The position numbers and the translations under genes were made by a program. From Vibrio inusitatus (lineage in GTDB: Bacteria; Pseudomonadota; Gammaproteobacteria; Enterobacterales; Vibrionaceae): DNA of 64,000 nucleotides. The stretch covers positions 744,001 to 808,000 of the forward strand of contig AP024878.1 in assembly GCA_024346935.1 (NCBI GenBank), read 5' to 3'. Below the pieces are notes generated by a model. It searched no databases, was not told the DNA's origin, and saw nothing but the letters and a program-made list of their open reading frames with translations. Every line of letters starts with the position of its first letter. Positions within the stretch are counted from its first letter, which is position 1. Of this stretch, positions 20,331 through 30,009 are shown piece after piece.

Positions 20331-21800
20331 CTAATTTTGTAGCGCCATAAATTGGTCGCGTTCTTGTAACAGTTGGTCAATGCGCGCATCAAAACGTGCT
20401 TGTTGAAGACTGCCTAATTCAGATAATTGGGCTGCCTGAGTAAAGCTTTGGATCGCTCGATTCCAGTTGGCATTTAGGGCGTACAACTCTCCTCTCGCAG
20501 CTAGCTCATTTGCAGAGTCACTTAAGTTTGCATGCGCTTTACTGAGCAGGTGCCAGCCGTTAGTATCTTGCGGATTATCGTGTGTATATCTTTGTAGCAT
20601 TCGAATAGCCTGCTCATTTCTCTCAGCTTCAATCATTACATTGGCTAAGTTGATCTGAAGTACAGGGTTACGGGGCTTGGTTTTTAGCGCTTCCTCAAGA
20701 AGTGCTTCTGCTTTTTCGGGGGTTTTCTTCTCAATGTTAAGGTCAGATAAAGCATCCAATACAAAGTTACTGTGAGGGAACTGTTTTTGAAGGGCGAGTA
20801 ACAACTCTTCAGCTTTATCTAATTGTTTGGTATCGAGATAAACTAAGGCCTTACCATATTCATAAGCGGGTTTGATGGTCTTGGAAGCGGTCTTTTCTTT
20901 TCTTACCAACCAATCCATTGCGCCATCACTACTAATACCTACATATCGGGCCACCACGCGCGCTTTCGCCATATGGAAGTCTATAGCAGGAGCTGCAGGG
21001 CTGATAGGGTAGGCATCCGCTCTAGACCGAGAATCGGTAATACGATCTTCTGGTAATGGGTGAGTCAGCAGCATGGGTGGTGGTTTGCTCGCGTAACGAT
21101 ATTGATCCGCCAAACGGCCAAAAAAGCTAGGCATCGCATGAGGATCGTAACCCGCTTTGATTAGGGTGTTCATGCCAACACGATCAGCTTCTTTTTCGTT
21201 GCTTCGCGTATAGTTGATCGCACTTTGCATCGCGCCGGCTTGGGTTGCCGTTAATGCTGCGATACCGGCTTCAGGCGCTGCAATTGCCAGTAAAATAGAC
21301 CCGGCAAGAGCAGCTAGCGTTATTGGGTTTTTCCTGGCTTGGTCTTCCATTCGACGAGCTAAGTGTCGTTGGGTAACGTGAGCGATTTCGTGCGCCACTA
21401 CTGAAGCGAGTTCACCTTCTGAGTTAGCATGTAAGAAAAGACCGGTATGGATAGCAACGTGTCCACCGAAAAAGGCAAAAGCGTTAATGTTTCGGTCGCG
21501 TATTAAGAAAAACTCAAACGGGGTTTTTACATCTTCGGCATTTGCGACAAGGCGATATCCCAAGCTTGAAATATACTCAGATAAAACTGGGTCGTTGATG
21601 ACCGGCTGGCTCGCTCTAAGAATGCGCATATAGGCATCGCCATAGTTTCGCTCTTGGTCTATGGTCAAGGTACCACCCGCCGTTGTCCCTATATCAGGCA
21701 AGTCTGAGGTATTGGCTAGACTGGAAGAGCTAAGGCTCAACGTTGCGCCCAAAAGCATAGCTAACACTGAAGGTGCACGTTTCAAAATAGAGGCATTCAT
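20331..21800 (-). CDS. bepA: Periplasmic beta-barrel assembly-enhancing protease
   Basis: BepA is an M48 metalloprotease with TPR repeats that helps or degrades stalled outer-membrane proteins such as LptD at the BAM complex. The start at 21800 gives a signal peptide MNASILKRAPSVLAMLLGAT that ends near SSSLA. The zinc motif VVAHEIAHVTQRH is present with the downstream third ligand (NEKEADRVGM). The C-terminal half has TPR-like helices. Upstream in-frame extension lacks a signal peptide and was rejected. Confidence 0.92.
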   Translation of the reverse strand: MNASILKRAPSVLAMLLGATLSLSSSSLANTSDLPDIGTTAGGTLTIDQERNYGDAYMRILRASQPVINDPVLSEYISSLGYRLVANAEDVKTPFEFFLIRDRNINAFAFFGGHVAIHTGLFLHANSEGELASVVAHEIAHVTQRHLARRMEDQARKNPITLAALAGSILLAIAAPEAGIAALTATQAGAMQSAINYTRSNEKEADRVGMNTLIKAGYDPHAMPSFFGRLADQYRYASKPPPMLLTHPLPEDRITDSRSRADAYPISPAAPAIDFHMAKARVVARYVGISSDGAMDWLVRKEKTASKTIKPAYEYGKALVYLDTKQLDKAEELLLALQKQFPHSNFVLDALSDLNIEKKTPEKAEALLEEALKTKPRNPVLQINLANVMIEAERNEQAIRMLQRYTHDNPQDTNGWHLLSKAHANLSDSANELAARGELYALNANWNRAIQSFTQAAQLSELGSLQQARFDARIDQLLQERDQFMALQN

Positions 21801-22001
21801 TGTTTTTCTTATGTCTGATCCTGTTCCGTTCTTGAAGAGGTATACAACTGTAGACTCTGCAATTTGCATTTGGTTTCTTGGAAAGCGCATTAACGAGAGC
21901 TATTAACAATTTGTACACTAGGTTAGCACGGGATAATAGTGGTTTTGAACTAAAAAAGATTTACAATAGACGTATTTAGAATAAACAGAAGTCGCTTTAT
22001 T

Positions 22002-22223
22002 ATGTCGATGAAAGTCATTGATCTTACTGATGAGCGATGTCCAATGAGCTTGTTACTGGCGAAACGCGCCAGCAGGGACCTCAAAACATCTCAGAGCCTT
22101 GCCTTTTTGGTGGCGGAACTGAGTTCTGTAAATGATATGCAGGCCTATTTTTTACGTCACGACATGCTCGTGGATGTGAGGAAAACCCCTCACTATTATT
22201 ACTTAACCATAACTAAAGAGTAG
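22002..22223 (+). CDS. TusA-family sulfurtransferase-like protein
   Basis: This 73-residue protein has the TusA fold pattern, with its conserved cysteine in DERCPMSLLLAKRA. Classical TusA carries CPxP; here the fourth residue is Ser. It stands directly before perM (5 bases), so the two are probably co-transcribed. It could accept or relay persulfide sulfur, but the partner is unknown. ATG at 22002 and at 22008 are both possible starts. Confidence 0.75.
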   Translation: MSMKVIDLTDERCPMSLLLAKRASRDLKTSQSLAFLVAELSSVNDMQAYFLRHDMLVDVRKTPHYYYLTITKE

Positions 22224-22228
22224 ACCCC

Positions 22229-23293
22229 ATGCTTGATATGATGAAGCAATGGTATAAACGCCGATTCTCAGACCCTCATGCTGTTAGCCTTGTTGCGATC
22301 ATCTTATTTGGTTTCATTACCATCTATTTCTTCGGCCATCTTATAGCACCTTTGCTGGTGGCTATTGTCTTAGCCTATCTTTTAGAGTGGCCCGTTGTGC
22401 AGTTGATTAGGATGGGTATCCCTCGCACCTTTGCGGTGATAATAGTCCTGCTCATGTTTGTTGGCTTGGTCTTGATTGCCTTTATTGGCATTGTCCCAAC
22501 CATTTGGCAACAGATCGGCAATCTAATGAACGATGTGCCTAACATGTATCTCGAACTGCAGAACTATATCAATAGCATCCCTGAGCGGTATCCTGAGCTG
22601 GCTACAGTGACCAATGTTGAGTTTGTTTTTGCGGATATGAAGAACAAGTTCGTTGGTCTTGGCGAGAGCATAGTTAAGGGCTCGTTAGCTTCTTTAGTCA
22701 GTTTAGCAACGATAGGCGTTTATTTAATATTGGTACCGCTTTTGATCTTCTTCTTGTTAAAAGATAAAGAAGAAATGTTGAGTATGCTAGGGGGAATGCT
22801 TCCTCAAAACCGCAATCTTGCCTACCAGGTATGGCATGAAATGAACGATCAGATCTCAAACTACATTCGAGGTAAAGTCCTAGAGATTTTAATTGTCGGC
22901 GGTGTAAGTTATGTGACCTTTGTGATTCTGGATCTGCGTTACTCAGCGCTACTTGCCGTTGCGGTAGGTCTATCGGTTTTGATTCCGTATATTGGTGCGG
23001 CTGCTGTGACTGTGCCAATTGCAATCGTTGGATTGTTCCAGTGGGGACTAACGCCACCGTTTTATTATCTATTGATTGCTTACGGCATTATTCAGGCTCT
23101 AGATGGCAATGTGCTCGTTCCCGTTCTATTTTCTGAGGCGGTAAATCTGCACCCTGTCGCGATTATTATCTCGGTATTAGTGTTTGGCGGGCTGTGGGGA
23201 TTCTGGGGGATCTTCTTCGCAATACCTTTGGCTACGCTAGTAAAAGCGGTAGTGAATGCTTTTACTCATCCTAATTTGGATGCTGTAGAGTAG
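22229..23293 (+). CDS. perM: AI-2E transporter superfamily membrane protein (PerM)
   Basis: This 354-residue protein has about eight transmembrane helices and the family features: an N-terminal helical pair, a long periplasmic helical segment near NLMNDVPNMYLELQNYI, and the C-terminal GLWGFWGIFFAIPLATLVKAV signature. Members of this family include a quorum-signal exporter and Na+/H+ antiporters; the substrate of PerM itself is not settled. It lies next to bepA and bcp as in other vibrios. Confidence 0.88.
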   Translation: MLDMMKQWYKRRFSDPHAVSLVAIILFGFITIYFFGHLIAPLLVAIVLAYLLEWPVVQLIRMGIPRTFAVIIVLLMFVGLVLIAFIGIVPTIWQQIGNLMNDVPNMYLELQNYINSIPERYPELATVTNVEFVFADMKNKFVGLGESIVKGSLASLVSLATIGVYLILVPLLIFFLLKDKEEMLSMLGGMLPQNRNLAYQVWHEMNDQISNYIRGKVLEILIVGGVSYVTFVILDLRYSALLAVAVGLSVLIPYIGAAAVTVPIAIVGLFQWGLTPPFYYLLIAYGIIQALDGNVLVPVLFSEAVNLHPVAIIISVLVFGGLWGFWGIFFAIPLATLVKAVVNAFTHPNLDAVE

Positions 23294-23310
23294 CGTTAAA
23301 ATATTATAAA

Positions 23311-23346
23311 AAAAAGCCAGTCGATTATGACTGGCTTGTTATTTTT
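23311..23346. terminator. Convergent terminator between perM and bcp
   Basis: The stem AAGCCAGTC/GACTGGCTT is flanked by A residues on the left and T residues on the right, so it can serve both directions. Confidence 0.85.
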
Positions 23347-23812
23347 AGGCTTGGTTTAAATAATCCAACACCACCTCATGGTGGGTTTTGGTTTTGAACT
23401 TATTGAACACATGCTCTATTACACCCTCCTCGTTGATGAGGAAGCTAATTCGGTGTAGGCCATCGTAAACCTTCCCCATGAACTTTTTCTCTCCCCAAAC
23501 ACCAAAGGCATCTGCGGCTGAGTGATCTTCGTCTGACAGCAAGGTGAAGTTAAGGCTGTCACGTTCGATGAATTTTCCTAGTCGCTTGACGGGGTCGATG
23601 CTGACACCGAGCACTAAGACATTGTGTGCATCCAGTTCAGCTTTAACGTCACGTAGCCCTTGTGCTTGAACGGTACAACCAGGAGTCATTGCTTTAGGGT
23701 AGAAGTAAAATAAAACTTTTTGTCCTTTAAGATCTTTTAGAGAGACAGTGTTCCCATCTTGATCCAAAAGTGAGACATCGGGTGCTGGAGTACCAGCCGT
23801 TAATGTTTGCAT
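23345..23812 (-). CDS. bcp: Thioredoxin-dependent thiol peroxidase (Bcp/PrxQ)
   Basis: This 155-residue peroxiredoxin reduces hydroperoxides. The peroxidatic cysteine is in TPGCTVQAQGLRD. Many Bcp proteins have a second cysteine five residues on (CTVQACGLRD); here it is Gln, so this is a one-Cys type or uses another partner. It lies 16 bases downstream of gcvR, probably in one operon. Confidence 0.93.
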   Translation of the reverse strand: MQTLTAGTPAPDVSLLDQDGNTVSLKDLKGQKVLFYFYPKAMTPGCTVQAQGLRDVKAELDAHNVLVLGVSIDPVKRLGKFIERDSLNFTLLSDEDHSAADAFGVWGEKKFMGKVYDGLHRISFLINEEGVIEHVFNKFKTKTHHEVVLDYLNQA

Positions 23813-23828
23813 TGAATTTCCTTAAACA

Positions 23829-24368
23829 TTATCCGTTGTTAATGAAATTAAGAGAACCCTTGACGCTGAGTGAATCGCAAAGGGATGTGAAGTCTTCTTG
23901 AAGTTGCATCAGGTTGTATTCATCTGATAAAGAGGCGGAAAGCGCTATCTGGAACTGGTCTTCATCCCGCGCTGTTTTGTCTTTACTTAAAGTGCGTGCA
24001 CTCAATGCGCTTATGCCTATATCTCTATCTGCAAAAAAATGGGTAATCTGCTCAGTAAGACCAATTTTATCGGTTGCCTGAACATTCGCCTCTAGAGTAA
24101 AGCCTTGAGCGATTTCTTTGTGAGGTGATGTACGTTTAACAACAGTGATAAGGTCATGCTCTTGACCGAGTTGCGGCAGTGAATGCTCTACGCGGGTGAC
24201 CTGCGATGCTGTACCTGATATCAACATGATTAGGGTAAAATCATTGCCAAATAGCGCTATTCTGCTGTCAATGATGTTACAGCCAAGATCTGAGACTAAA
24301 TGAATGATTTTGTTGCCAATACCTGGACGATCTGTACCAACGGCAGTAATGACTAGGTGCTGCGCCAT
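23829..24368 (-). CDS. gcvR: Glycine cleavage system transcriptional repressor
   Basis: GcvR binds GcvA and blocks activation of the glycine-cleavage operon. It has no DNA-binding domain; its 179 residues contain two ACT domains, the first starting LVITAVGTDRPGIGNKI and the second FTLEANVQATDKIGLTEQI. The order bcp-gcvR against dapA is standard. Confidence 0.9.
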   Translation of the reverse strand: MAQHLVITAVGTDRPGIGNKIIHLVSDLGCNIIDSRIALFGNDFTLIMLISGTASQVTRVEHSLPQLGQEHDLITVVKRTSPHKEIAQGFTLEANVQATDKIGLTEQITHFFADRDIGISALSARTLSKDKTARDEDQFQIALSASLSDEYNLMQLQEDFTSLCDSLSVKGSLNFINNG

Positions 24369-24435
24369 AGTGTTATCCTTCGACTGACAATAATCTTATT
24401 AGCATACACGGAAACAATTGTTGTTGTGTCTGTAA

Positions 24436-24454
24436 ATGTTAGAAATTCTAACAT
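24436..24454. promoter_or_regulatory. Palindrome in the gcvR-dapA intergenic region
   Basis: ATGTTAGAA-A-TTCTAACAT is a 9-bp inverted repeat around a single base. It lies 68 bases upstream of gcvR and 148 upstream of dapA. Its position and symmetry suggest a dimeric regulator site. I cannot name the regulator. Confidence 0.5.
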
Positions 24455-24602
24455 GATTAACATCTGTCGTTTTTTCAAGGTCGATAGCGTCAAACTGTAT
24501 GCAAATAAATGGTAAATAATTCACGGCTAAGCCTTTATCCGCTTGTGTTATCTAATCTCTATCAAGTACCATGCGATATCAATGAAATTTAGGGAGTGAA
24601 TC

Positions 24603-25481
24603 ATGTTTTCAGGAAGTATCGTTGCTTTATTAACGCCTTTCAATATCGATGGTGAAGTGGATTACCAAAGTCTCAAGAACTTGGTTGAGTATCATATTGA
24701 TGCTGGCACCTCTGCGATTGTAGCCGTAGGTACTACAGGTGAGTCAGCAACACTTACCGTTGAAGAACATGTGAAGGTCGTTAGTAAGGTAGTTGAATTT
24801 GCTGACGGGCGTATTCCCGTTATTGCAGGTACTGGGGCAAACGCCACTCACGAAGCTATCACTTTTAGTCGTTTACTTAACAATTCTGGTATCGCAGGTT
24901 GTTTAAGTGTCACGCCATATTACAATAAGCCGACTCAAGAAGGCTTGTATCAGCATTTCAAAGCCATCGCTAAAGTGAGCGCTGTGCCTATTATTTTGTA
25001 CAATGTTCCTGGTCGCACCGGTGTGGATATGCAACCTGAAACCGTTGCACGCTTGGCTAAGATTGACAATATTGTTGCAGTCAAAGATGCCACAGGCGAT
25101 CTCTCTCGTGTGGAAAAGCACAGGGAACTTTGTGGTGAAGACTTTATCTTACTAAGTGGTGACGATGCCTCGGGTCTGGATTTCGTTAAACTAGGTGGAC
25201 ACGGTGTTATCTCTGTGACCAACAACATTGCCGCACGCGATATGGCGGATATGTTTAAGCTAGCTGAACAAAATAACTATGCAGAAGCGGAAATTATCAA
25301 CCAGCGTTTAATGGGCCTGCATACGGGACTGTTTGTTGAGTCGAGCCCAATTCCTGTGAAATGGGCTGCCCATGAGTTACATTTGATTGAAAATGGCGGG
25401 TTACGTTTACCGATGACGCCGTTGTCAGAAGCCGGCCAAGAAGTGGTTAAGGCAGCATTGGCACAAGCCAATATCAGCTAA
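24603..25481 (+). CDS. dapA: 4-hydroxy-tetrahydrodipicolinate synthase
   Basis: DapA condenses pyruvate with aspartate semialdehyde at the branch to lysine and diaminopimelate. The 292-residue TIM barrel has [10 protein letters not shown], the catalytic Tyr in YYNKPTQEG, the [12 protein letters not shown] loop and the Schiff-base Lys in [18 protein letters not shown] precedes the ATG. bamC follows in the same direction 54 bases away. Confidence 0.97.
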   Translation: MFSGSIVALLTPFNIDGEVDYQSLKNLVEYHIDAGTSAIVAVGTTGESATLTVEEHVKVVSKVVEFADGRIPVIAGTGANATHEAITFSRLLNNSGIAGCLSVTPYYNKPTQEGLYQHFKAIAKVSAVPIILYNVPGRTGVDMQPETVARLAKIDNIVAVKDATGDLSRVEKHRELCGEDFILLSGDDASGLDFVKLGGHGVISVTNNIAARDMADMFKLAEQNNYAEAEIINQRLMGLHTGLFVESSPIPVKWAAHELHLIENGGLRLPMTPLSEAGQEVVKAALAQANIS

Positions 25482-25535
25482 ATCTATTATCTACGATTCA
25501 CGCCTTAACGTAGGCGTGAAGAGTCAGGAGTTTTA

Positions 25536-26582
25536 ATGAAGTTTGTTAATCAGTTAGTGCTTAGTTCACTGGCTGTCGCTATTTTAAGTGGTTGTGCGGG
25601 TAGTGCAGCAGAGCGTCGTCAAGCAAAGGACGACTTTAAATATCTAGACGCAAAGCCTCTTGATGTACTTGCCTCGCCCCCAGAACAACAGCTCGAAGAG
25701 TATCCTAATTATCAGATCCCTAAGGGTGAATACATTGGTGGTACGGGAAGAGAAGTCGACATCAGACCGCCGCAGCAAGTTCTAGAACTCATTCCTGGTG
25801 CGCGTACAGAGCAGCGTGATGGAGTGATTACCTTGTGGCTGTTAACTGAAGATGAACGTGACAAGGTCTGGCAGACTGCACAAGATATGATGTCAGCCCG
25901 CGACATCAAGTTGAAAGAATCGACTGACGACAGCATTGAAACCGACTGGATCGTTTGGGAAGAGGAAGATGAGGAAGAAACCCTTAGTAGCCGCTACCTC
26001 ATTGAACGATTTGAGCAAAACGCTCGTTATGGTTTCCGAATTAGCTTGATTGCTTGGAAAGAAGGTCGTGAGGAGCAGACGGTTAGCTACACCAATAAAG
26101 AACGCTATAATACCTTGATGACCAACTTAGTAATGTCTCGCTATGACCAAGCGGTGCGTGAAGAAGCGGCAAAGCAAGCATTAGAATTGGTTAAAGTGAT
26201 TCCTCTGAGCATGGGTAAAGATCGCAGCGGTCTACCTATTATTATTGCGCGTGCACCTTATGATGCCTTCTGGCAACGCATTCCAGAGCTGTTGCCAGTT
26301 ATGGGCTTTAACATTGATGAACGTAATCAATCTCAAGGTGAAATTAAGGCTTCGTTTGCGCCACCAAGTGATGAATTCTGGGAGAGTGTGGGGACTAAGC
26401 CACTGAGTTACAACTCAGAGACTTACACATTCCTATTGGGTGATTTAGGTAACCGAACCTCAATTAACATCACTGATGCTTCGGGTAAGCCAGTGACTGA
26501 ACCAATGCTAGAAGAGATGATCCCAGTACTAGCGACTATGATGCAGCAAAGTACTGAACCAAAAGAATCAGAATCGAACTAA
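25536..26582 (+). CDS. bamC: Outer membrane protein assembly factor BamC (lipoprotein)
   Basis: BamC is an accessory lipoprotein of the BAM complex. The 348-residue precursor has a lipobox LSGC (Cys20), an unstructured N-terminal part that contacts BamD, and two helix-grip domains around residues 90-200 and 220-340. The dapA-bamC pair is conserved. AGGAG lies upstream of the ATG. Confidence 0.93.
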   Translation: MKFVNQLVLSSLAVAILSGCAGSAAERRQAKDDFKYLDAKPLDVLASPPEQQLEEYPNYQIPKGEYIGGTGREVDIRPPQQVLELIPGARTEQRDGVITLWLLTEDERDKVWQTAQDMMSARDIKLKESTDDSIETDWIVWEEEDEEETLSSRYLIERFEQNARYGFRISLIAWKEGREEQTVSYTNKERYNTLMTNLVMSRYDQAVREEAAKQALELVKVIPLSMGKDRSGLPIIIARAPYDAFWQRIPELLPVMGFNIDERNQSQGEIKASFAPPSDEFWESVGTKPLSYNSETYTFLLGDLGNRTSINITDASGKPVTEPMLEEMIPVLATMMQQSTEPKESESN

Positions 26583-26600
26583 TCGCTGATACTGAAAATT

Positions 26601-26637
26601 AAAAAAGGAGCATCACTATGTGATTGCTCCTTTTTTT
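26601..26637. terminator. Convergent terminator after bamC
   Basis: The stem GGAGCATCAC/GTGATTGCTCC has one bulge, with A residues before it and seven T residues after it. Confidence 0.85.
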
Positions 26638-26652
26638 GTCTACGAGAAATCG

Positions 26653-26898
26653 CTACTCACCGCCACTCTCGCCATCATCATTAGAGTGACTAGGGCTTTT
26701 CTCTTTTAAATGTTTATTGGTCTTCTTTTGACGCTCTTCATCCAACTCTTTAAGTCGTTCAATATCGTCTTTCTGATCTCTAGACATAGTACCTACCTTC
26801 ATATTTGCAGTGTATTTAAGTGCTGCAATATTACCGACAACAACGCTAACCACGATGGCAATGATTACCCAAGGATTGAACAGTAAATCTAAAAACAT
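26653..26898 (-). CDS. DUF2897-type small membrane protein
   Basis: This 81-residue protein has one N-terminal transmembrane helix (WVIIAIVVSVVVGNIAAL) and a highly charged C-terminal tail. It fits the DUF2897 pattern of small vibrio inner-membrane proteins. Function unknown. It sits downstream of the M15 peptidase on the same strand. Confidence 0.7.
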   Translation of the reverse strand: MFLDLLFNPWVIIAIVVSVVVGNIAALKYTANMKVGTMSRDQKDDIERLKELDEERQKKTNKHLKEKSPSHSNDDGESGGE

Positions 26899-26910
26899 GC
26901 GTGAGATGCC

Positions 26911-27606
26911 CTACGTAGTTGAAATATTGGTAATATATTGAGTGTAGATGCTATCGAGGTGCTTTAATACCTCGAGGCTTCCCTCTATTGGGTTTTGCTC
27001 CAGTGCTTCAGTCAGTATACTTTGAGTCAATTGCTTTAAGGCTGCGCTAGAGGTGCGCTGGTGGCTAAGATGCCAAGGCTCTATAGCTACGCCCCCCTTG
27101 TCTTTAGAATAGGGGAAAAAGAAGCCCAGTTGCTGCGTATTAGCAAGCAACCACTGATAAAACGGCGCTTGATGTCCCTCTAAGTATTCCCATGGCTCTA
27201 ACTGAAGCTTACTCTCTGAAGGCAGAAGGTTATGAGCGTATAAATCAAAATCACAGCCCCAATGATGACGGCTTGCTCCGGGAAGTGCAGACCAGCGCAA
27301 TATAGCGTGAATGCGATCTTCTACAGAAAGAGACTTGGCATCAAGTATGTGGCCATCACTATCCAAAACGGGTCTTAGACCTAGGTATTTGCTGTTCCAT
27401 ATAAGGCGCTGCCTTTCATAGTCACGATAGCCGCTGGCTATTGCGACCTTAAATCCCTCTTTTTCGGCAAGAGTGACCAGCGATAGAAGCGCCGATACCA
27501 CATCCTTATGAACCAATACATTCCGCTCGTTAATATTAAGAGTCGTAAGGTGTGATTGGCTTAGTCCGGTAAGTTGCTGGTGATTCCATTCGCTAGTCTT
27601 CTGCAT
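26911..27606 (-). CDS. M15 family D-alanyl-D-alanine carboxypeptidase/dipeptidase
   Basis: This 231-residue protein has the VanY/M15 zinc motifs: SGYRDYERQRLIWNSK, the SRHHWGCDFDLY ligand pair and a C-terminal EPWHLSH. It has no evident signal peptide, so export is unclear. It should cleave D-Ala-D-Ala or similar peptidoglycan peptides. It begins 1 base after dapE and is likely co-translated with it. Confidence 0.85.
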   Translation of the reverse strand: MQKTSEWNHQQLTGLSQSHLTTLNINERNVLVHKDVVSALLSLVTLAEKEGFKVAIASGYRDYERQRLIWNSKYLGLRPVLDSDGHILDAKSLSVEDRIHAILRWSALPGASRHHWGCDFDLYAHNLLPSESKLQLEPWEYLEGHQAPFYQWLLANTQQLGFFFPYSKDKGGVAIEPWHLSHQRTSSAALKQLTQSILTEALEQNPIEGSLEVLKHLDSIYTQYITNISTT

Positions 27607-27607
27607 A

Positions 27608-28744
27608 TTATTGGCCTAGTAGGTTAACTAGAACGTTTTGGTACATATCAGCCAGCAGGTCTAAGTCATCAGCTTTAACGCATTCGTTCACCTTGTGAAT
27701 CGTTGCGTTTACTGGACCGAGCTCAATTACATGGGTTCCCATCTTAGCAATGAATCGACCATCTGAGGTGCCACCTGTGGTAAGCAATTGAGGCTCTACA
27801 CCGTTTACTTTAGCAACGGCATCAACGACAGCAGTTAAGAGATCACCAGTATCGGTTAGGAATGGTTCGCCATTTAGCGTCCACTTTAGGTCATAGTCAA
27901 AATCATATTTATTCAGAACCTCATAGACGCGTTCTTTGATCTGCTCATGATGGATCTCAGTACTGTATCTTAGGTTGAACATTGCGTGCAATTCCCCAGG
28001 AATGACGTTGCTCGCACCCGTACCGCTATTAAGGTTTGGAAATTGAAAACTTGTTGGTGGGAAGAACTCGTTGCCGTTGTCCCATTCGATTTGGCTTAGC
28101 TCAGCCAACGCAGGGAGAGCATGGTGAATTGGGTTCTTGGCAATATGTGGATAGGCTACGTGTCCTTGAATGCCTTTAACGGTGAGTTCTCCAGTAAATG
28201 AGCCTCGACGACCATTCTTAACGACGTCACCCACCTTATCAGTGCTTGATGGTTCACCGACAATGCACATATCAATGATTTCATTGCGGGCAACAAGGGT
28301 GTCAACGACTCGGGTAGTACCGTTGATGAATGGACCTTCTTCATCTGATGTAATCAAAAAAGCGATAGAGCCTTTATGGTTAGGGTGTTCTGCGATAAAA
28401 CGTTCTACCGCAACAACCATAGAAGCTAGCGAACCCTTCATATCAGCTGCACCGCGACCGTATAGGTAGCCATCTTTTATCGTCGGCTCAAATGGAAGCG
28501 TGTGCCAATCGTTGAGGTTGCCTGCCGGCACAACATCCGTATGCCCAGCAAAAGCAAACAAAGGGGCTTCTGAACCCCTACGAGCCCATAGATTGAGGGT
28601 ATCTTCGAAATGCATTACCTCAATTTCAAAGCCAAGCGCTTTAAGGCGTTCAATCATAAGAGGTTGGCAGCCAGCGTCTTCTGGAGTAACGGATTGACGG
28701 CTCATCAAATCGATAGCCAAGTCTAAAACAGGACTTGAGTTCAT
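27608..28744 (-). CDS. dapE: Succinyl-diaminopimelate desuccinylase
   Basis: DapE is a di-zinc M20 peptidase-type enzyme of lysine/DAP synthesis. The 378-residue protein has [23 protein letters not shown], the catalytic Glu in [11 protein letters not shown], and a C-terminal metal-ligand His in [14 protein letters not shown]. It is in one operon with the ArsC-like gene (9 bases upstream) and the M15 peptidase downstream. Confidence 0.96.
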   Translation of the reverse strand: MNSSPVLDLAIDLMSRQSVTPEDAGCQPLMIERLKALGFEIEVMHFEDTLNLWARRGSEAPLFAFAGHTDVVPAGNLNDWHTLPFEPTIKDGYLYGRGAADMKGSLASMVVAVERFIAEHPNHKGSIAFLITSDEEGPFINGTTRVVDTLVARNEIIDMCIVGEPSSTDKVGDVVKNGRRGSFTGELTVKGIQGHVAYPHIAKNPIHHALPALAELSQIEWDNGNEFFPPTSFQFPNLNSGTGASNVIPGELHAMFNLRYSTEIHHEQIKERVYEVLNKYDFDYDLKWTLNGEPFLTDTGDLLTAVVDAVAKVNGVEPQLLTTGGTSDGRFIAKMGTHVIELGPVNATIHKVNECVKADDLDLLADMYQNVLVNLLGQ

Positions 28745-28753
28745 CCTAATTCC

Positions 28754-29104
28754 TTAAATGTGAAAAATATTGTCGTATTGGTCGGCTTTAAAGCCAATAT
28801 GCAGGAGATCGCCAATGCGTATGATAGGGCGCTTGATCATTGCTGGATGCTCAATTAAAAGGGCGATCGCATTGTTGTGGTCTAGGGTTTGTTTTTGTTC
28901 GTCAGACAGTTGTCTATAGGTCGTGCCACGCTTATTGAGCACTTGTTCCCAACCAAAGTAGTCACAAAATTCTCCCACCATATCGGTAGTGATGCCTTGC
29001 TTGCGGTAATCGTGAAAGGTGAATTCTATTTGATGTTCTTGAAGCCACTTCTTGGCTTTTTTTATGGTGTCACAATTTGGGATACCATACATGATTACGC
29101 TCAT
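28754..29104 (-). CDS. ArsC/Spx-family protein (YffB-like)
   Basis: This 116-residue thioredoxin-fold protein has a single family cysteine in YGIPNCDTIKKAKKWL and a C-terminal KRPIIRIG segment. It is the YffB branch that precedes dapE in E. coli and vibrios. Enzymatic role is not established. It is the second ArsC-fold protein in the window. Confidence 0.88.
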   Translation of the reverse strand: MSVIMYGIPNCDTIKKAKKWLQEHQIEFTFHDYRKQGITTDMVGEFCDYFGWEQVLNKRGTTYRQLSDEQKQTLDHNNAIALLIEHPAMIKRPIIRIGDLLHIGFKADQYDNIFHI

Positions 29105-29316
29105 GATCTGTCCTTAGTGCGTTTATCGATACTTGAATCCTATCAAACTAATCCAACATCTTGTATACCTAACTCGGTTTGAAGTAGCGCACATAAGCGA
29201 TGAATTGTGTAAAAATATTCACAAAAGCGAATAAAGAGTCGATGTTGTTTGATCAGACTCAAGTCGTTATCGTCGATATTCGCAATAATTGGTGAAAACA
29301 GTTGTAGGAGGTATCA

Positions 29317-29595
29317 ATGGAATTGAATCCTGTTTTTGCTCGTCGTTTATATTTAGCACATTTGGTTGCAAGCATGGAACGCCCAAATGTTCCCAAATTA
29401 ATAGAATGCACAGGTTGGCCACGTCGTACTATTCAAGACGTTCTGAAGGCTTTGCCGGGTATTGGCGTCTCTTTGAAATTTGTTCAGGATGGTTGTCGCC
29501 ACAATGATGGCTACTATCAAGTGTCCGATTGGGGGCCACTTGATCAGCAATGGGTGGCTGGCAATACCACCGAAATCCGCTCTCACCTGTCCTGA
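29317..29595 (+). CDS. Small winged-helix DNA-binding-like protein (HTH_43-like)
   Basis: This 92-residue protein has a helix-turn-helix signature LIECTGWPRRTIQDVLKALPG followed by a short wing (SLKFVQDGCRHNDGYYQV). It resembles the small winged-helix proteins found near dapE in vibrios. AGGAGG precedes the ATG. Target unknown. An in-frame upstream start is not supported. Confidence 0.65.
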   Translation: MELNPVFARRLYLAHLVASMERPNVPKLIECTGWPRRTIQDVLKALPGIGVSLKFVQDGCRHNDGYYQVSDWGPLDQQWVAGNTTEIRSHLS

Positions 29596-29599
29596 TACG

Positions 29600-29941
29600 C
29601 TAAGCCGCAGTAAGCACTACATAAGCAATAAAACCTATCCAACTGATGACCAATAGTACCCAAGGTAATTTGTTTGAGTTGGATGGGGTTTCTGTTTCAG
29701 CTAAATCACTGGTGATAGATTCAGAAACGCTTTGTTTCTGCTTTTGGCTACGTTTTTTTAGCTTGTCGGCTTCACGCGATTTTTGCTTCTGACGCTTTTT
29801 ATATTCTGCGATACCCTTTTCTATTCCCAACGCAATTAGCTTGGTTTGCTCTTTGCTTTGCCCTGGTTTTTGAGTAGATTTAGCGACCTGCATCGCTTGT
29901 TGTTGGGTTTCTGAAGAGATTGTCGTATTGTTCTTTTTCAT
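29600..29941 (-). CDS. DUF2956 family small membrane protein
   Basis: This 113-residue protein has a long, strongly charged N-terminal region (Lys/Gln-rich, likely helical) and one C-terminal transmembrane helix (LPWVLLVISWIGFIAYVVLTAA), so it is tail-anchored. The layout fits DUF2956. Function unknown. It converges on the winged-helix gene. Confidence 0.7.
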   Translation of the reverse strand: MKKNNTTISSETQQQAMQVAKSTQKPGQSKEQTKLIALGIEKGIAEYKKRQKQKSREADKLKKRSQKQKQSVSESITSDLAETETPSNSNKLPWVLLVISWIGFIAYVVLTAA

Positions 29942-30009
29942 AATTTTTTTGCAAGTGAAGTGTCTGAGTTAATTATGCCTTTAATTTTAAATAAGTGCTT
30001 CAATAGAAA

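Noticed and set aside
24369..24602. Lysine riboswitch upstream of dapA
   Set aside because: The region is too short and lacks the conserved lysine-riboswitch core; only a palindrome was evident.
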